DNA of 64,000 bases from Sulfuritalea sp. (GCA_016716965.1 JADJUP010000056.1:234507-298506), one strand, 5' to 3'; shown: positions 1 through 8,474, counted from the stretch's first letter. Notes: generated by a model from the sequence alone, not told the origin. Translations and numbers: made by a program.

Positions 1-64
1 GCCCGACGACATTCGCGGCAACGACGAGGTCAAGCGCGTATATCTTGGCAAGGGAGCTCATTGA
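1..64 (+). CDS. livG: C-terminal tail of ABC transporter ATP-binding protein LivG (partial)
   Basis: Only the last 20 codons are inside the window, read from base 2 to a TGA at 62-64. They end in VYLGKGAH, and an ending of the type (E/K)VxxVYLG is typical of LivG-family ATPases of branched-chain amino acid-type importers. The stop is one base before the ATG of the LivF-like gene, the usual livG-livF arrangement. The identification rests on this short tail and on the neighbour. Confidence 0.6.
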   Translation, partial: PDDIRGNDEVKRVYLGKGAH

Positions 65-65
65 G

Positions 66-785
66 ATGAAATCGCAAGCGCTGCTGACCGTTCGCAAGCT
101 GGAAGCCTGGTATGGCCGCAGCCACATCCTGCAGGGCATCGATCTGGAGATTCATGCCGGGGAAATCGTCTGCATCATCGGCCGCAACGGCGCCGGCAAG
201 ACCACCACCATGCGCAGCATCATGGGCCTGATGGACAAGGCGCGCGGCAGCGTGCATTTCGACGGCCACTCGCTGCTCGAAATGGCGCCGCACCGGCGCT
301 ACCACCTCGGACTCGCATACGTATTCGAAGAACGCCGCATCGTGCCAGGACTTACCGTGTTGGAGAACATCCGCCTGGGTATCATCGCGTCCCGTCATCG
401 CGAACGCGAGCGGCACATCATCGACGAAATCGCCGAGACTTTCCCGCGCCTGCAGGAACGCCTGTCGCAAATGGCCGCCACCATGTCCGGCGGCGAACAG
501 CAGATGCTTGCGATCGCACGCGCCATGGCAGCCGATCCAAAGCTGATCATGCTTGACGAACCAAGCGAAGGCATCATGCCGGTGCTGGTCGACGAAATGT
601 TCGAACTCTTCACCAAGCTAAAAAAGGCGGGGAAGACATTGCTGCTGGTCGAACAGAATGTCGAACTCGCACTGTCGATTGCCGACCGCGCTTACATCAT
701 GGATCAGGGCAGCATGGTCCACCATGCTCCAGCCGCCGAGCTTCTCAAAGACCAAGCGATACAGGAGCGCTACTGTTCGGTGTAG
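66..785 (+). CDS. livF: Branched-chain amino acid-type ABC transporter ATP-binding protein LivF
   Basis: Cytoplasmic ATPase subunit of a Liv-type (HAAT family) importer, 239 aa, normal for LivF. Visible motifs are Walker A GRNGAGKTT at residues 39-47, signature MSGGEQQ near 140-146, and Walker B LIMLDEP near 160-166. The ATG at 66 is preferred to the TTG at 45 because AGGGAG lies 9 bases upstream and the start follows the livG stop by one base. Liv-type transporters also carry aromatic acids, amides and urea, so the substrate is open. The adjacent catabolic operon on the other strand suggests uptake of an organic growth substrate, which is inference. Confidence 0.88.
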   Translation: MKSQALLTVRKLEAWYGRSHILQGIDLEIHAGEIVCIIGRNGAGKTTTMRSIMGLMDKARGSVHFDGHSLLEMAPHRRYHLGLAYVFEERRIVPGLTVLENIRLGIIASRHRERERHIIDEIAETFPRLQERLSQMAATMSGGEQQMLAIARAMAADPKLIMLDEPSEGIMPVLVDEMFELFTKLKKAGKTLLLVEQNVELALSIADRAYIMDQGSMVHHAPAAELLKDQAIQERYCSV

Positions 786-883
786 CGACTGCGGACAGAG
801 CAGTCCCGCGAGCAGGCTCAAGCAAGCTATGTAGCCGGCGAGCGGGCCCTCGGGACGGGGCGATCCTTAGAGCGATTGTCCGG

Positions 884-900
884 GAAATGTTGAACATTTC
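884..900. promoter_or_regulatory. Perfect 17-bp palindrome (8-bp arms, 1-base centre)
   Basis: GAAATGTT, one G, then AACATTTC: a perfect inverted repeat with a one-base centre, too short to form an RNA hairpin loop and therefore more like a protein-binding site. It lies in the 217-bp gap between the convergent ends of livF and the decarboxylase-like gene, where no start codon is near. The bound protein is unknown. Confidence 0.4.
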
Positions 901-965
901 AGTTTGCGCGACATAGCCGGGGCGCATGTCTACTCGATCACACGTCGCAAGTGCACTTGGCGCTA

Positions 966-991
966 AGACGACCCGGTCAATCCGGTCGTCT
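966..991. terminator. Possible bidirectional terminator hairpin between convergent genes
   Basis: AGACGACC at 966-973 can pair with GGTCGTCT at 984-991 around a 10-base loop. The hairpin sits just past the 3' end of the minus-strand operon (stop at 1003) and downstream of livF. No clear T-run follows on either strand, so the assignment is tentative. Confidence 0.35.
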
Positions 992-1002
992 ATCAATTGC
1001 GT

Positions 1003-1395
1003 TCAGACGTCCTGACGTTCCTCGGAGCGGTATTCCCTGATGACGCGATCAGCGGTCTTGAAACCCTCGGCAGCGACCGGTACACCCGCATAGACGCCTG
1101 CCTGCAGCAGAACTTCGGCAATTTCCTGTTCGGTCACACCATTGTTCAACGCGCCGCGCACGTGTAGAGCGAACTCGCCCCAGCGACCCATGGCGGAGAG
1201 CATGCCGAGATTGATCAGGCTGCGAGTCTTGCGTTCCAGACCATCACGTGTCCACAGATAACCCCAGCAGTTTTCCTGGGTGAAGTCGATGAAGTGCTGA
1301 TAGAAGGGCGTGGCGTCGGTCTTCGTGCTATCTACAAATTGCGGGCCCAGCACCTCGCGGCGAATGCGTGCCCCCTGCTCGGTTCTTTCGCTCAT
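1003..1395 (-). CDS. Carboxymuconolactone decarboxylase family protein (PcaC-like)
   Basis: 130 aa, the length of PcaC-type gamma-carboxymuconolactone decarboxylases. The CMD core is visible: WGYLWTRDGLERKTRSLI, followed by a segment with the conserved histidine (ALHVRGALNNG) and a C-terminal helix with GVPVAAEGF. The ATG at 1395 is preferred to an upstream in-frame candidate at 1419 because the latter would overlap the stop of the upstream gene. It is the last gene of the molybdenum hydroxylase operon, 20 bases after the large subunit. True PcaC activity in the protocatechuate pathway is not supported, since no other pca gene is present. It may decarboxylate or isomerise a ring-cleavage product, or be an AhpD-like peroxidase relative. 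Confidence 0.8.
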   Translation of the reverse strand: MSERTEQGARIRREVLGPQFVDSTKTDATPFYQHFIDFTQENCWGYLWTRDGLERKTRSLINLGMLSAMGRWGEFALHVRGALNNGVTEQEIAEVLLQAGVYAGVPVAAEGFKTADRVIREYRSEERQDV

Positions 1396-1415
1396 GATGA
1401 GAGCTCTCCAGTTGG

Positions 1416-3803
1416 TCAAATCTTGTTTAGCGCTCGGAGGATCTTTTCCGGCGTGAAAGGTTGCGCGGTAACACGAACGTCGAAGGGCGCCAGTGCGTCA
1501 TTGATGGCGTTCATCACGGCCGCCGGTGCCCCTGCTGTACCAGCTTCGCCGGCACCCTTGGCGCCTAGTTCAGAGGTACGCGTCGGGGTCTCGACATGGG
1601 CGACTTCAATGTCCGGCATCTCGCTTGCCATCGGCACCAGATAGTCGGCCATGCTGCCGTTCCGGAGCAGGCCGCTGCCGTCATAGAGACATTCCTCGAA
1701 CAACGCACCGCCTATGCCCTGGACAATAGCGCCCCTGATCTGCTCGTCTAGCAACAGCGGGTTGATGACCCGTCCGCAATCCTCCACCGCCCAGTGCTTG
1801 AGCAACTTGACGAAGCCAGTTTCGATATCGACCTCGACGTAGGACGCCTGAACGCCGTTGGTGAATACAAAGGGATAGGTGCGCTGCGAATAGTGGCGTG
1901 TCACCACAAGTTCTGACTGGAAGCCTTGCGGCAAGAGATCGGGGCGGAAGTAGGCGATGCGACCAAGTTCAGCGAAATCAACCAGTGTCGCCTGGGTCGC
2001 GCGATCCCGCACCTTGCCGTCGGCAACATCCAGTTCGCCGGCGTCACGCTTGAGATGGGCCGCGGCCAGCGCCAGGATGTTTGTACGTAACTGGCGACTG
2101 GCCTGCAAAACAGCTTCGCCGCCAATGCCGGCGCCGCGCGACGCCCAGGTGCCCCCGCCGTAGGGCGTTACGGCCGTGTCCCCGGTGATGATCCGCACCG
2201 CAGCGAGCGGGAGGCCGACTTCATCGGCGGCGATCTGCGCGAAAATGGTTTCCGTGCCTTGGCCCTGTTCACCGACACCTACGGCACAGTGCACCACCCC
2301 GGTCGGATCGAGGCGCACGGTAGCGCCTTCCTGTGCCGCGATTCGCGCGCCACCGACACCATAAAAGGCGGCACCCGGATTGGTCAGTTCGATCAGTACG
2401 GCAATTCCGATGCCTCGATAGATGCCCTTCTTGCGCAGCTCGGCCTGTTCCTGCCGCAGCGCCGGATAGTCGATCATCGTCTCCAGCTTGGCGAGGCACT
2501 GCTGGTGCGACAGCTTCTCCAGCACGATGCCGGATGCACCCTTGCGCGGATAACTGTCGTCCTCCATCACGTTGCGTCGGCGCAACTCCAACGGATCGAT
2601 GCCCATCCGGACCGCTGCCAGATCGACAATGCCTTCAGTGACGGCACAGGCTACCGGGTGGCCTACGCCGCGGTACTGACTTGTCTGTACCTTGTTCTGG
2701 AACACCACGTCGAGCTTCGCCCGGTATTCCGGGTGGTTGTAGGGGCCGCCGGTGATATTCACCACCTGGTTGCCTTCCACCACACTGGTGCGCGGGAACA
2801 TCGAGTAGGGGCCGATGCCGGTAAGGTCGTCGATGTCGAAGGCCAGCATTCGGCCTTCGCGAGTCAGCGCCAAGCGCGCCTTGACGCGATGCTCGCGGGC
2901 ATGGATGTCGGTGACGAAGGATTCCAGGCGATCGGCGACGAATTTGACCGGGCGCTTGAGCAATACGGCCAGCGCCACAGTGGCGAAGTCGTCGGCGTAG
3001 GCGTGGACCTTGATGCCGAAGGAGCCGCCGACGTCGCGGCAGATCACGCGCACGTCGGCTTCCGGCAGGCCGAGTTGGCGCGCGTAAAGATCGGCCATCA
3101 TGTGCGGCGCCTGGTGCGAGTGATGGACGGTCAAACGCCGCTCGGCCGGATTGAAGTCGGCCAGCACCGAGCGCGGCTCCATGGTCACTCCGGTATGGCG
3201 GCCGAAGACATAGGTTTCCTCGACGACCACGTCGGCACCGGCAAAGGCGGCGTCGACGCCACCCGTGTCCAGTTCGCGGTGGTAGCAGAGGTTGCTGCCA
3301 AGTTCGGCATGGATCACCGGCGTCTGGGGTGCCAGTGCCGTTTCCATATCAGCCACGGCGGGCAGTGGTTCCCACTCGACGACGATAGTCTCCACCGCAT
3401 CTTCGGCCAGGGCTCGCGTATCGGCGACGATCGCCAGCACCGCCTCTCCCTGCCAGCAGGCGCGGTCGATCGCGATCGCGTACTGGGGGGCCGAGCGCAT
3501 GCCGACCATGTGCGACAGCGTGCCGACAAAGGGAGCGCACACCTGCGCCAGGCGCGCGCCATCGACGATGGCGATGACTCCCGGCATAGCATGCGCCGCA
3601 GTGACATCGACACTGACGACGCGGGCATGGGCGTGCGGACTGCGCAGGTAGACCACGTGTGCCATGCGCGGCAGTTCGACGTCATCGACATACGTGCCGC
3701 GACCTTCGGTCAAGCGCCGGGCATTCGGCCGCACCACGCGACGGCCGATGTGGGGCGGCGCAGCCGCTTCGGCAACGACGGGAGGTGCGACAAGGTCATT
3801 CAT
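1416..3803 (-). CDS. Xanthine dehydrogenase family molybdopterin-binding subunit (CoxL-like)
   Basis: Large catalytic subunit (795 aa) of a molybdenum hydroxylase that binds the molybdopterin-cytosine dinucleotide cofactor and oxidises the substrate with water as oxygen donor. The N-terminal a/b hammerhead (GRRVVRPNARRLTEGRGTYV) and the conserved C-terminal glutamate loop (KGAGEAGT) are present. The loop over the Mo centre reads SQYRGVGHP. It differs from the AYxCSFR signature of form I CO dehydrogenase and from the AYRGAGR type of form II, so CO is unlikely to be the substrate. The ATG at 3803 overlaps the end of the small-subunit gene by 8 bases; an ORF start at 3860 would overlap it much more. 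Substrate unknown: an aldehyde, N-heterocycle or ring carbonyl compound are options. Confidence 0.9.
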   Translation of the reverse strand: MNDLVAPPVVAEAAAPPHIGRRVVRPNARRLTEGRGTYVDDVELPRMAHVVYLRSPHAHARVVSVDVTAAHAMPGVIAIVDGARLAQVCAPFVGTLSHMVGMRSAPQYAIAIDRACWQGEAVLAIVADTRALAEDAVETIVVEWEPLPAVADMETALAPQTPVIHAELGSNLCYHRELDTGGVDAAFAGADVVVEETYVFGRHTGVTMEPRSVLADFNPAERRLTVHHSHQAPHMMADLYARQLGLPEADVRVICRDVGGSFGIKVHAYADDFATVALAVLLKRPVKFVADRLESFVTDIHAREHRVKARLALTREGRMLAFDIDDLTGIGPYSMFPRTSVVEGNQVVNITGGPYNHPEYRAKLDVVFQNKVQTSQYRGVGHPVACAVTEGIVDLAAVRMGIDPLELRRRNVMEDDSYPRKGASGIVLEKLSHQQCLAKLETMIDYPALRQEQAELRKKGIYRGIGIAVLIELTNPGAAFYGVGGARIAAQEGATVRLDPTGVVHCAVGVGEQGQGTETIFAQIAADEVGLPLAAVRIITGDTAVTPYGGGTWASRGAGIGGEAVLQASRQLRTNILALAAAHLKRDAGELDVADGKVRDRATQATLVDFAELGRIAYFRPDLLPQGFQSELVVTRHYSQRTYPFVFTNGVQASYVEVDIETGFVKLLKHWAVEDCGRVINPLLLDEQIRGAIVQGIGGALFEECLYDGSGLLRNGSMADYLVPMASEMPDIEVAHVETPTRTSELGAKGAGEAGTAGAPAAVMNAINDALAPFDVRVTAQPFTPEKILRALNKI

Positions 3804-4299
3804 GGCGATCTCCGCCGCAACCGGCCAAACGGCGGGTCTCGCGCGTGGATTCGACGGCATCGACGATGGCGTGATAGCCGGTGCAGCGGCAGTAGTTGCC
3901 CGACATGTGTTCGCGGATCTGTTCGCGACTGGCGGCGGGCTCGGACTTCAGCAGGGCGTCGGCGGTGAGCAGCATTCCCGGCGTGCAAAAACCGCATTGC
4001 AGCGCGTTGCTTTCAAGGAAAGCGTGCTGCAGGTCGGCGATTTCGCCGGAATCGGAAACACCTTCGATGGTTTCGACCCGGGCGCCGTCGGCCTGTACCG
4101 CCAGTGTCAGGCAGCCGCGCACGATATCGCCGTCGATGCGCACCGTGCAGGCACCACAGACGCCGTGTTCGCATCCGGATCGCGTGCCCTTGAGGCCGAG
4201 CTCGTCGCGCAGGTAGTCAACGAGATGCTGGCGCGGTTCTACCCAGCGCTCATGGAGCACGCCATTGACGGTGATTCGGGTTAGTACCTTGTCAGTCAT
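3796..4299 (-). CDS. (2Fe-2S)-binding small subunit of molybdenum hydroxylase (CoxS-like)
   Basis: 167 aa iron-sulfur subunit that passes electrons from the Mo site to FAD. The plant-type ferredoxin cluster ligands are C43, C48, C51 and C63 (GCEHGVCGAC...C), and the second cluster ligands are C102/C105 (CGFC) and C137/C139 (CRC), exactly the family pattern. The ATG at 4299 overlaps the stop of the FAD subunit by 4 bases, which suggests translational coupling in the order medium, small, large. Confidence 0.93.
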   Translation of the reverse strand: MTDKVLTRITVNGVLHERWVEPRQHLVDYLRDELGLKGTRSGCEHGVCGACTVRIDGDIVRGCLTLAVQADGARVETIEGVSDSGEIADLQHAFLESNALQCGFCTPGMLLTADALLKSEPAASREQIREHMSGNYCRCTGYHAIVDAVESTRETRRLAGCGGDRHE

Positions 4300-5165
4300 G
4301 GTGTTTCTCCCTCGTGCAAGAGTGATTTCACGGCGCGCTGCAGCAGCACACCGGCAAGGTGCGACTTGGCCGCGGCTGAGGTATAGAGGTCGTCGCTGGG
4401 AGCGATGTCCTCACTGAGGCTGGCAATCGCCGCGGCCAGCACCGCGGGATCGCCGCGTTTGCCGTTGAGGGCCGTTTCGGCGCCGAGCGCACGCATCGGC
4501 GTATTGCCAACCCCGAGAAATACGATGCGCAGGTCGCCCATCACGCCGCCAGAAATATCGCCGGCGACGGCGATACCAACAATTGCATAGTCGCCGTGGC
4601 GGCGTGCCAGTTCGGTAAAGGCAAAGCGCCGCTGCCGGCCGGGCAAAGGAAACTCGACAGCGATGATCAACTCGTCGGGGTGCAGATCGGTCTGGTACAG
4701 GTCGATGAAGAAATCGCCGGCCATCACCCGTCGTTCATTGGTTCCGTTGCTCAGGATCAGTTCGCCATCTGCTGCAAGCGCGCAGGCCGGCCATTCGGCC
4801 GCAGGGTCGGCAAAGGCCACCGAGCCGCCAAAGGTGCCGCGATTGCGTATCGCGGCGTGAGCGAGGAACGGAACGGCCTGCGTCAACAGTGGTAGGCGCT
4901 GCGCCACCAGTTCCGAGCGTTCAATGTCCACATGGCGCGTCAGCGCGCCGATGCGCAGAAAGCCGTCCTGCACCGCGACACCGTGCAGTGCTTCAATACC
5001 GGTGATATCGACCAGCACGACCGGTTCCGACAGACGCATGTTGAGTGTCGCCAGCAGGGTCTGGCCGCCGGCGAGCAGGCGGGCATCGTCTCCGTGCTGG
5101 CGCAATAGCGAGACAGCATCGGCGACGGTGGTGACCCGCGTATAAGCGAAGCGTGGTGCCTTCAT
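4296..5165 (-). CDS. FAD-binding medium subunit of molybdenum hydroxylase (CoxM-like)
   Basis: 289 aa flavoprotein subunit of the XDH family. The first FAD-binding motif is LLAGGQTLLATLNMR near residues 30-45 and the second is IRNRGTFGGSVAFADPAAEWP near 105-125; the C-terminal CO_deh_flav_C region (LTELA..HGDYAIVG type) follows. It lies 20 bases downstream of the mmsA-type gene. It should accept electrons from the 2Fe-2S subunit and deliver them to a carrier or oxygen. Confidence 0.92.
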   Translation of the reverse strand: MKAPRFAYTRVTTVADAVSLLRQHGDDARLLAGGQTLLATLNMRLSEPVVLVDITGIEALHGVAVQDGFLRIGALTRHVDIERSELVAQRLPLLTQAVPFLAHAAIRNRGTFGGSVAFADPAAEWPACALAADGELILSNGTNERRVMAGDFFIDLYQTDLHPDELIIAVEFPLPGRQRRFAFTELARRHGDYAIVGIAVAGDISGGVMGDLRIVFLGVGNTPMRALGAETALNGKRGDPAVLAAAIASLSEDIAPSDDLYTSAAAKSHLAGVLLQRAVKSLLHEGETP

Positions 5166-5185
5166 GACCGCCTCCCGTGTGCGGC

Positions 5186-6688
5186 CTAGGCGTGCGTCGG
5201 CATGACTAGGCTGGACGACACTGTCTGGCCGGCGGGCCAGCGCGATGTCACCGCCTTGGTGCGGGTGTAGAACTTAATGCCTTCCGCGCCGTGCATGTGC
5301 AAGTCGCCGAACAGGGAGTTCTTCCAGCCACCAAACGAGAAGAAGGCCATCGGTACAGGGATGGGCACGTTTATGCCGACCATGCCGACCTCAATGCTCT
5401 CTTCGAAAATTCGGGCGCTGGAACCCGAGGCCGTGAATATTGCGGTGCCGTTGGCGAACCGACTGGCGTTGATCAATTCGATGGCGGCCTCCAGTGTCGG
5501 CGCGCGCAGCACGCAGAGCACAGGGCCGAATATCTCGTCCCGGTAAATGCTCATAGTTGGCGTGACCTTGTCGAACAGCGTCGGACCGAGGAAGAATCCG
5601 TCCTCATGGCCAGGCACCTGCAGCGAACGGCCATCCACCACCAGGCTTGCGCCCTCGGTGACTCCGACGTCGACATAGCCGCGCACCTTGTCGCAATGTT
5701 CGCGCGTCACCAGCGGACCCATGTCCATTCCGGGTTCGGAACCCGGCCCGGTCTTAAGCGTGCGTGCGCGGCGCGCGATGCGGTCCACCAGCGCGTCGCC
5801 GACATCACCGACCGCTACGACCACAGAAATCGCCATACAGCGCTCGCCGGCCGAGCCATAGCCCGCTCCGATCAGGGCCTCGGCAGTGAAGTCGAGATCA
5901 GCATCCGGCATGACGACCGCATGATTCTTCGCGCCGCCCAAAGCCTGCACGCGCTTGCCGTTACGCGCACCGGTCTCGTAGATGTACTTGGCGATCGGTG
6001 TCGACCCAACAAACGACAGCGCTGAGACGTCCGGGTGATTCAGCAGGCTGTCAACCGCAACCTTGTCGCCGTGTATGACATTAAATACCCCGTCGGGCAA
6101 TCCTGCTTCCTTGAAAAGGCGCGCCAGCATCATGCTGCACGAGGGGACTTTCTCGGAAGGTTTGAGCACAAAGGTATTGCCACAGGCGATAGCCACCGGA
6201 TACATCCACATCGGGACCATGGCTGGAAAGTTGAACGGCGTGATGCCGACGCAGACGCCCACTGGCTGGCGCAGTGAATAGGCATCGACGCCGGTGCCGA
6301 CATTGGCCGCATGTTCGCCCTTGAGCAACTGCGGAATGCCGCAGGCGAATTCCACGACTTCGATGCCGCGACGGACCGAACCCAAGGCATCCTCGCGGGT
6401 CTTTCCGTGTTCTTCGGAGGCCAGTTCGGCAAGTTTCAACTCATGGAGCTTGAGCAGGGCCAGATAGCTCTGCATCACGCGGGCACGGCGCAGGGGTGTT
6501 GTGGCACGCCAGGCCGGCAGGGCACGTTTCGCTGCTCGCACGGAGCGATCGACGTCGGCCTCGGAGGCAAACGCCACTTCACGCACGACCTGGCCAGTAG
6601 CGGGATTGAATACCTTGCCGCGTCGTCCATTCGTCGCTTGGTATTCGCCGCCTTCGATCCAGTGCTGGATGCTTACGAGATGCGCCAT
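5186..6688 (-). CDS. mmsA: CoA-acylating methylmalonate-semialdehyde dehydrogenase
   Basis: 500 aa NAD-dependent aldehyde dehydrogenase of the MmsA family, which oxidises (methyl)malonate semialdehyde to propionyl-CoA or acetyl-CoA with loss of CO2. Visible features are the NAD-binding region GVCVGITPFNFPAMVPMW, the catalytic cysteine in AGERCMAIS and the family ending FYTRTKAVTSRWP. The ATG at 6688 has AAAGGA 7-8 bases upstream; an in-frame GTG-type start at 6793 would run into coxG. Its place between coxG and the Mo-hydroxylase genes suggests that it handles a semialdehyde made by the pathway, rather than valine catabolism. That role is inferred from context only. Confidence 0.88.
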   Translation of the reverse strand: MAHLVSIQHWIEGGEYQATNGRRGKVFNPATGQVVREVAFASEADVDRSVRAAKRALPAWRATTPLRRARVMQSYLALLKLHELKLAELASEEHGKTREDALGSVRRGIEVVEFACGIPQLLKGEHAANVGTGVDAYSLRQPVGVCVGITPFNFPAMVPMWMYPVAIACGNTFVLKPSEKVPSCSMMLARLFKEAGLPDGVFNVIHGDKVAVDSLLNHPDVSALSFVGSTPIAKYIYETGARNGKRVQALGGAKNHAVVMPDADLDFTAEALIGAGYGSAGERCMAISVVVAVGDVGDALVDRIARRARTLKTGPGSEPGMDMGPLVTREHCDKVRGYVDVGVTEGASLVVDGRSLQVPGHEDGFFLGPTLFDKVTPTMSIYRDEIFGPVLCVLRAPTLEAAIELINASRFANGTAIFTASGSSARIFEESIEVGMVGINVPIPVPMAFFSFGGWKNSLFGDLHMHGAEGIKFYTRTKAVTSRWPAGQTVSSSLVMPTHA

Positions 6689-6708
6689 GGTGAGTCCTTT
6701 GAATTGAA

Positions 6709-7338
6709 TTAGAAATTGACGAAGCGGCCAAGCAAGACGCCGATACCGCCACCGAGAGCCAACCAGAACAGGCGCTGTAACTCTCCGCTCCAACCCGTAC
6801 TGAAACCGGAAGCGGCGCCGGTCGAAATAGCCTGTTTCGTTGCTCCAGGCACGACACCAATGCCCTGTGCACCGGGTGCTTCAGCAATAGCTTCGGGCTG
6901 CGGTGCCAGTTGTTCGTTGAAGGCACGGAAAAAGTCGTCGGCCAGTTTCTTCGCCGACGCATCGATCAGGCGTCCGCCAATTTGGCCCAGCTTTCCTCCC
7001 ACCGCTGCATCTACCGTGTATTGCAGGCGCGTGGCATCGCCCTCGCTTTCCAAGGCCACCTTCGATTGACCCTTGGCAGTTCCGGCAGCACCGCCGCTGC
7101 CCTCAAAGGCCAGCGTGCAGCCGGAGGGGACTGTGATATCGGACATCAGCATCCGGCCGGAGAAGCGCGCTCGAACCGGACCGATCTTCGCTAGCAGGCG
7201 CACCTCGGTTTCGGTGTCACTGAGCTTGTTCATTTCCTCGCATCCTGGAATGCATTTCGCTAGGATTTGCGCGTCATTGAGTGCGTCCCAAACCCGTTGG
7301 CGGGGAGCGCGTATCAGTTGTTCGCCGTGCAGTTCCAT
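6709..7338 (-). CDS. CoxG-like SRPBCC protein with C-terminal membrane anchor
   Basis: 209 aa. The N-terminal 150 residues match the CoxG/SRPBCC fold (GEQLIRAPRQRVWDALND, LAKCIPGCEEM, KIGPVRARFSGRM). The C-terminus is a hydrophobic segment (LFWLALGGGIGVLLG) that could anchor it to the membrane, as reported for CoxG of CO oxidisers, where it recruits the enzyme to the membrane. First gene of the operon, with AGGAGG 7 bases upstream of the ATG at 7338 and a plausible promoter further upstream. Related CoxG proteins accompany many Mo hydroxylases that are not CO dehydrogenases. Confidence 0.88.
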   Translation of the reverse strand: MELHGEQLIRAPRQRVWDALNDAQILAKCIPGCEEMNKLSDTETEVRLLAKIGPVRARFSGRMLMSDITVPSGCTLAFEGSGGAAGTAKGQSKVALESEGDATRLQYTVDAAVGGKLGQIGGRLIDASAKKLADDFFRAFNEQLAPQPEAIAEAPGAQGIGVVPGATKQAISTGAASGFSTGWSGELQRLFWLALGGGIGVLLGRFVNF

Positions 7339-7450
7339 GGATGCCTCCTAGCGCCGTAAGTCCTGCGCGTTCGTATTTAGTTGTTGGCTGGCATGGCATC
7401 GGGGGTTGTAATGATTGCCGGGAGCGCTTGTCCAGCCGGGACGAGTACGC

Positions 7451-7479
7451 AATTTACCACATGGTCAACTAAAGTCAAC
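7451..7479 (-). promoter_or_regulatory. Predicted promoter and operator of the Mo-hydroxylase operon
   Basis: On the minus strand TTGACT (7478-7473) and TAAATT (7456-7451) are 16 bases apart, a plausible sigma-70 promoter about 110 bases before the coxG ATG. The hexamer GTTGAC occurs twice on the same strand (7479-7474 and 7469-7464) with a 10-bp period, so one copy overlaps the -35 box and the other lies in the spacer. Two same-face half-sites here would suit repression by the divergent TetR protein; this is inference. Confidence 0.5.
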
Positions 7480-7533
7480 AAGCTTTCGGGTGCTAGACTT
7501 GTCGAATCGCTTCTTACGCTCGATTCATACACC

Positions 7534-8289
7534 GTGCCACCAGCCAAAAACCGTCGGGTTACAAAGTCCGCCACCGAATCCGTCGCTGCCGAAGGGGCCA
7601 CGCCGCCCAAACGCCAGCGGCTATCACCCGAGCACCGCGAGCGGCAAATCGTGGAAAAAGCGATCGGGTTTTTCTCCGAATTTGGGCTGAAGGGCCAGGC
7701 GCGGGAACTGGCCGGGCAGATCGGCATCACGCATCCGCTGCTCTATCGCTACTTCCCCAACAAGCAAGCACTGATTGATCGCGTGTATCAGGAGGTGTAC
7801 CTTGGCCGCTGGAAGGTGGACTGGGAAGAAATGATCGATGATCGAACCAAACCGATCCAGGATCGCCTTACGCGTTTCTACCTCGATTACGCCAAAACCG
7901 TTCTGACCAAGGAGTGGGTGAGGATTCTCGTATTCTCGGGGCTTGCCGACGGCTACATTACCGACAACTACATGAAGTTGCTGTCCGAGCGGCTTTTTCC
8001 CCGGATCGTTCGTGAAACACGTGCCGATCTGCAACTGCCGTTGGAACCCGCATCAACGGAGGCAGAGCGCGAACTAGCATGGGGCCTGCACGGCGGCATT
8101 TTCTACATTGGCATTCGCCACTGGGTATACGGACAAAACTTTCCGGCAGATTTGGAGACGGTCGTAAGTGACCGCGTGCGCGCCTACGTGCTCGCCGCAC
8201 CCGAAGTGTTCAAGCGGGAAGCTAAACTCAATCAGGTGCCGGGACGCGGCAGAAAAGTGAAATTACTTGACGACGGCCGCGGATGCTGA
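7534..8289 (+). CDS. TetR family transcriptional regulator
   Basis: 251 aa from a GTG at 7534. The helix-turn-helix is GQARELAGQIGITHPLLYRYFPNKQALIDRVY, preceded by a basic N-terminus and followed by a helical ligand domain (VLTKEWVRILVFSGLADGY). In-frame starts upstream (TTG at 7381) would place coding sequence across the predicted promoter of the divergent operon. No strong ribosome site precedes the GTG, so the start is uncertain. Divergent from the coxG operon and probably its repressor, with a pathway compound as likely effector. Confidence 0.85.
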   Translation: MPPAKNRRVTKSATESVAAEGATPPKRQRLSPEHRERQIVEKAIGFFSEFGLKGQARELAGQIGITHPLLYRYFPNKQALIDRVYQEVYLGRWKVDWEEMIDDRTKPIQDRLTRFYLDYAKTVLTKEWVRILVFSGLADGYITDNYMKLLSERLFPRIVRETRADLQLPLEPASTEAERELAWGLHGGIFYIGIRHWVYGQNFPADLETVVSDRVRAYVLAAPEVFKREAKLNQVPGRGRKVKLLDDGRGC

Positions 8290-8447
8290 AGTAGAACGGG
8301 TTCCGGCGAATGGCTGGAATCGCTACGCAACCACCGTCGAGGCCGCAATATTATATTCGCATAGCGAGTGGCTGCTTTCCATCTCTTGGCTTTCGTCGCA
8401 AATGGCCGCTCCCAATTCCCGCGACAGTCGGCTATGGGCACCTAGCC

Positions 8448-8474
8448 GCCGTCCCGTCAGCGCCGACTCTTACC
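8448..8474 (+). repeat. Dispersed 27-bp repeat, copy A (at the 3' end of the RND pump gene)
   Basis: Begins GCCGT, with GCGCCGACTCTT seven bases after that; spans the last codon region and TAA stop (8470-8472, minus strand) of the RND permease gene. See the findings for the family alignment. Confidence 0.75.

Noticed and set aside
1416..5165. Reading the three-subunit enzyme as aerobic CO dehydrogenase (coxMSL)
   Set aside because: The Mo-site loop lacks the CoxL form I signature and differs from form II, and the neighbours (mmsA, CMD-family) do not fit CO oxidation.
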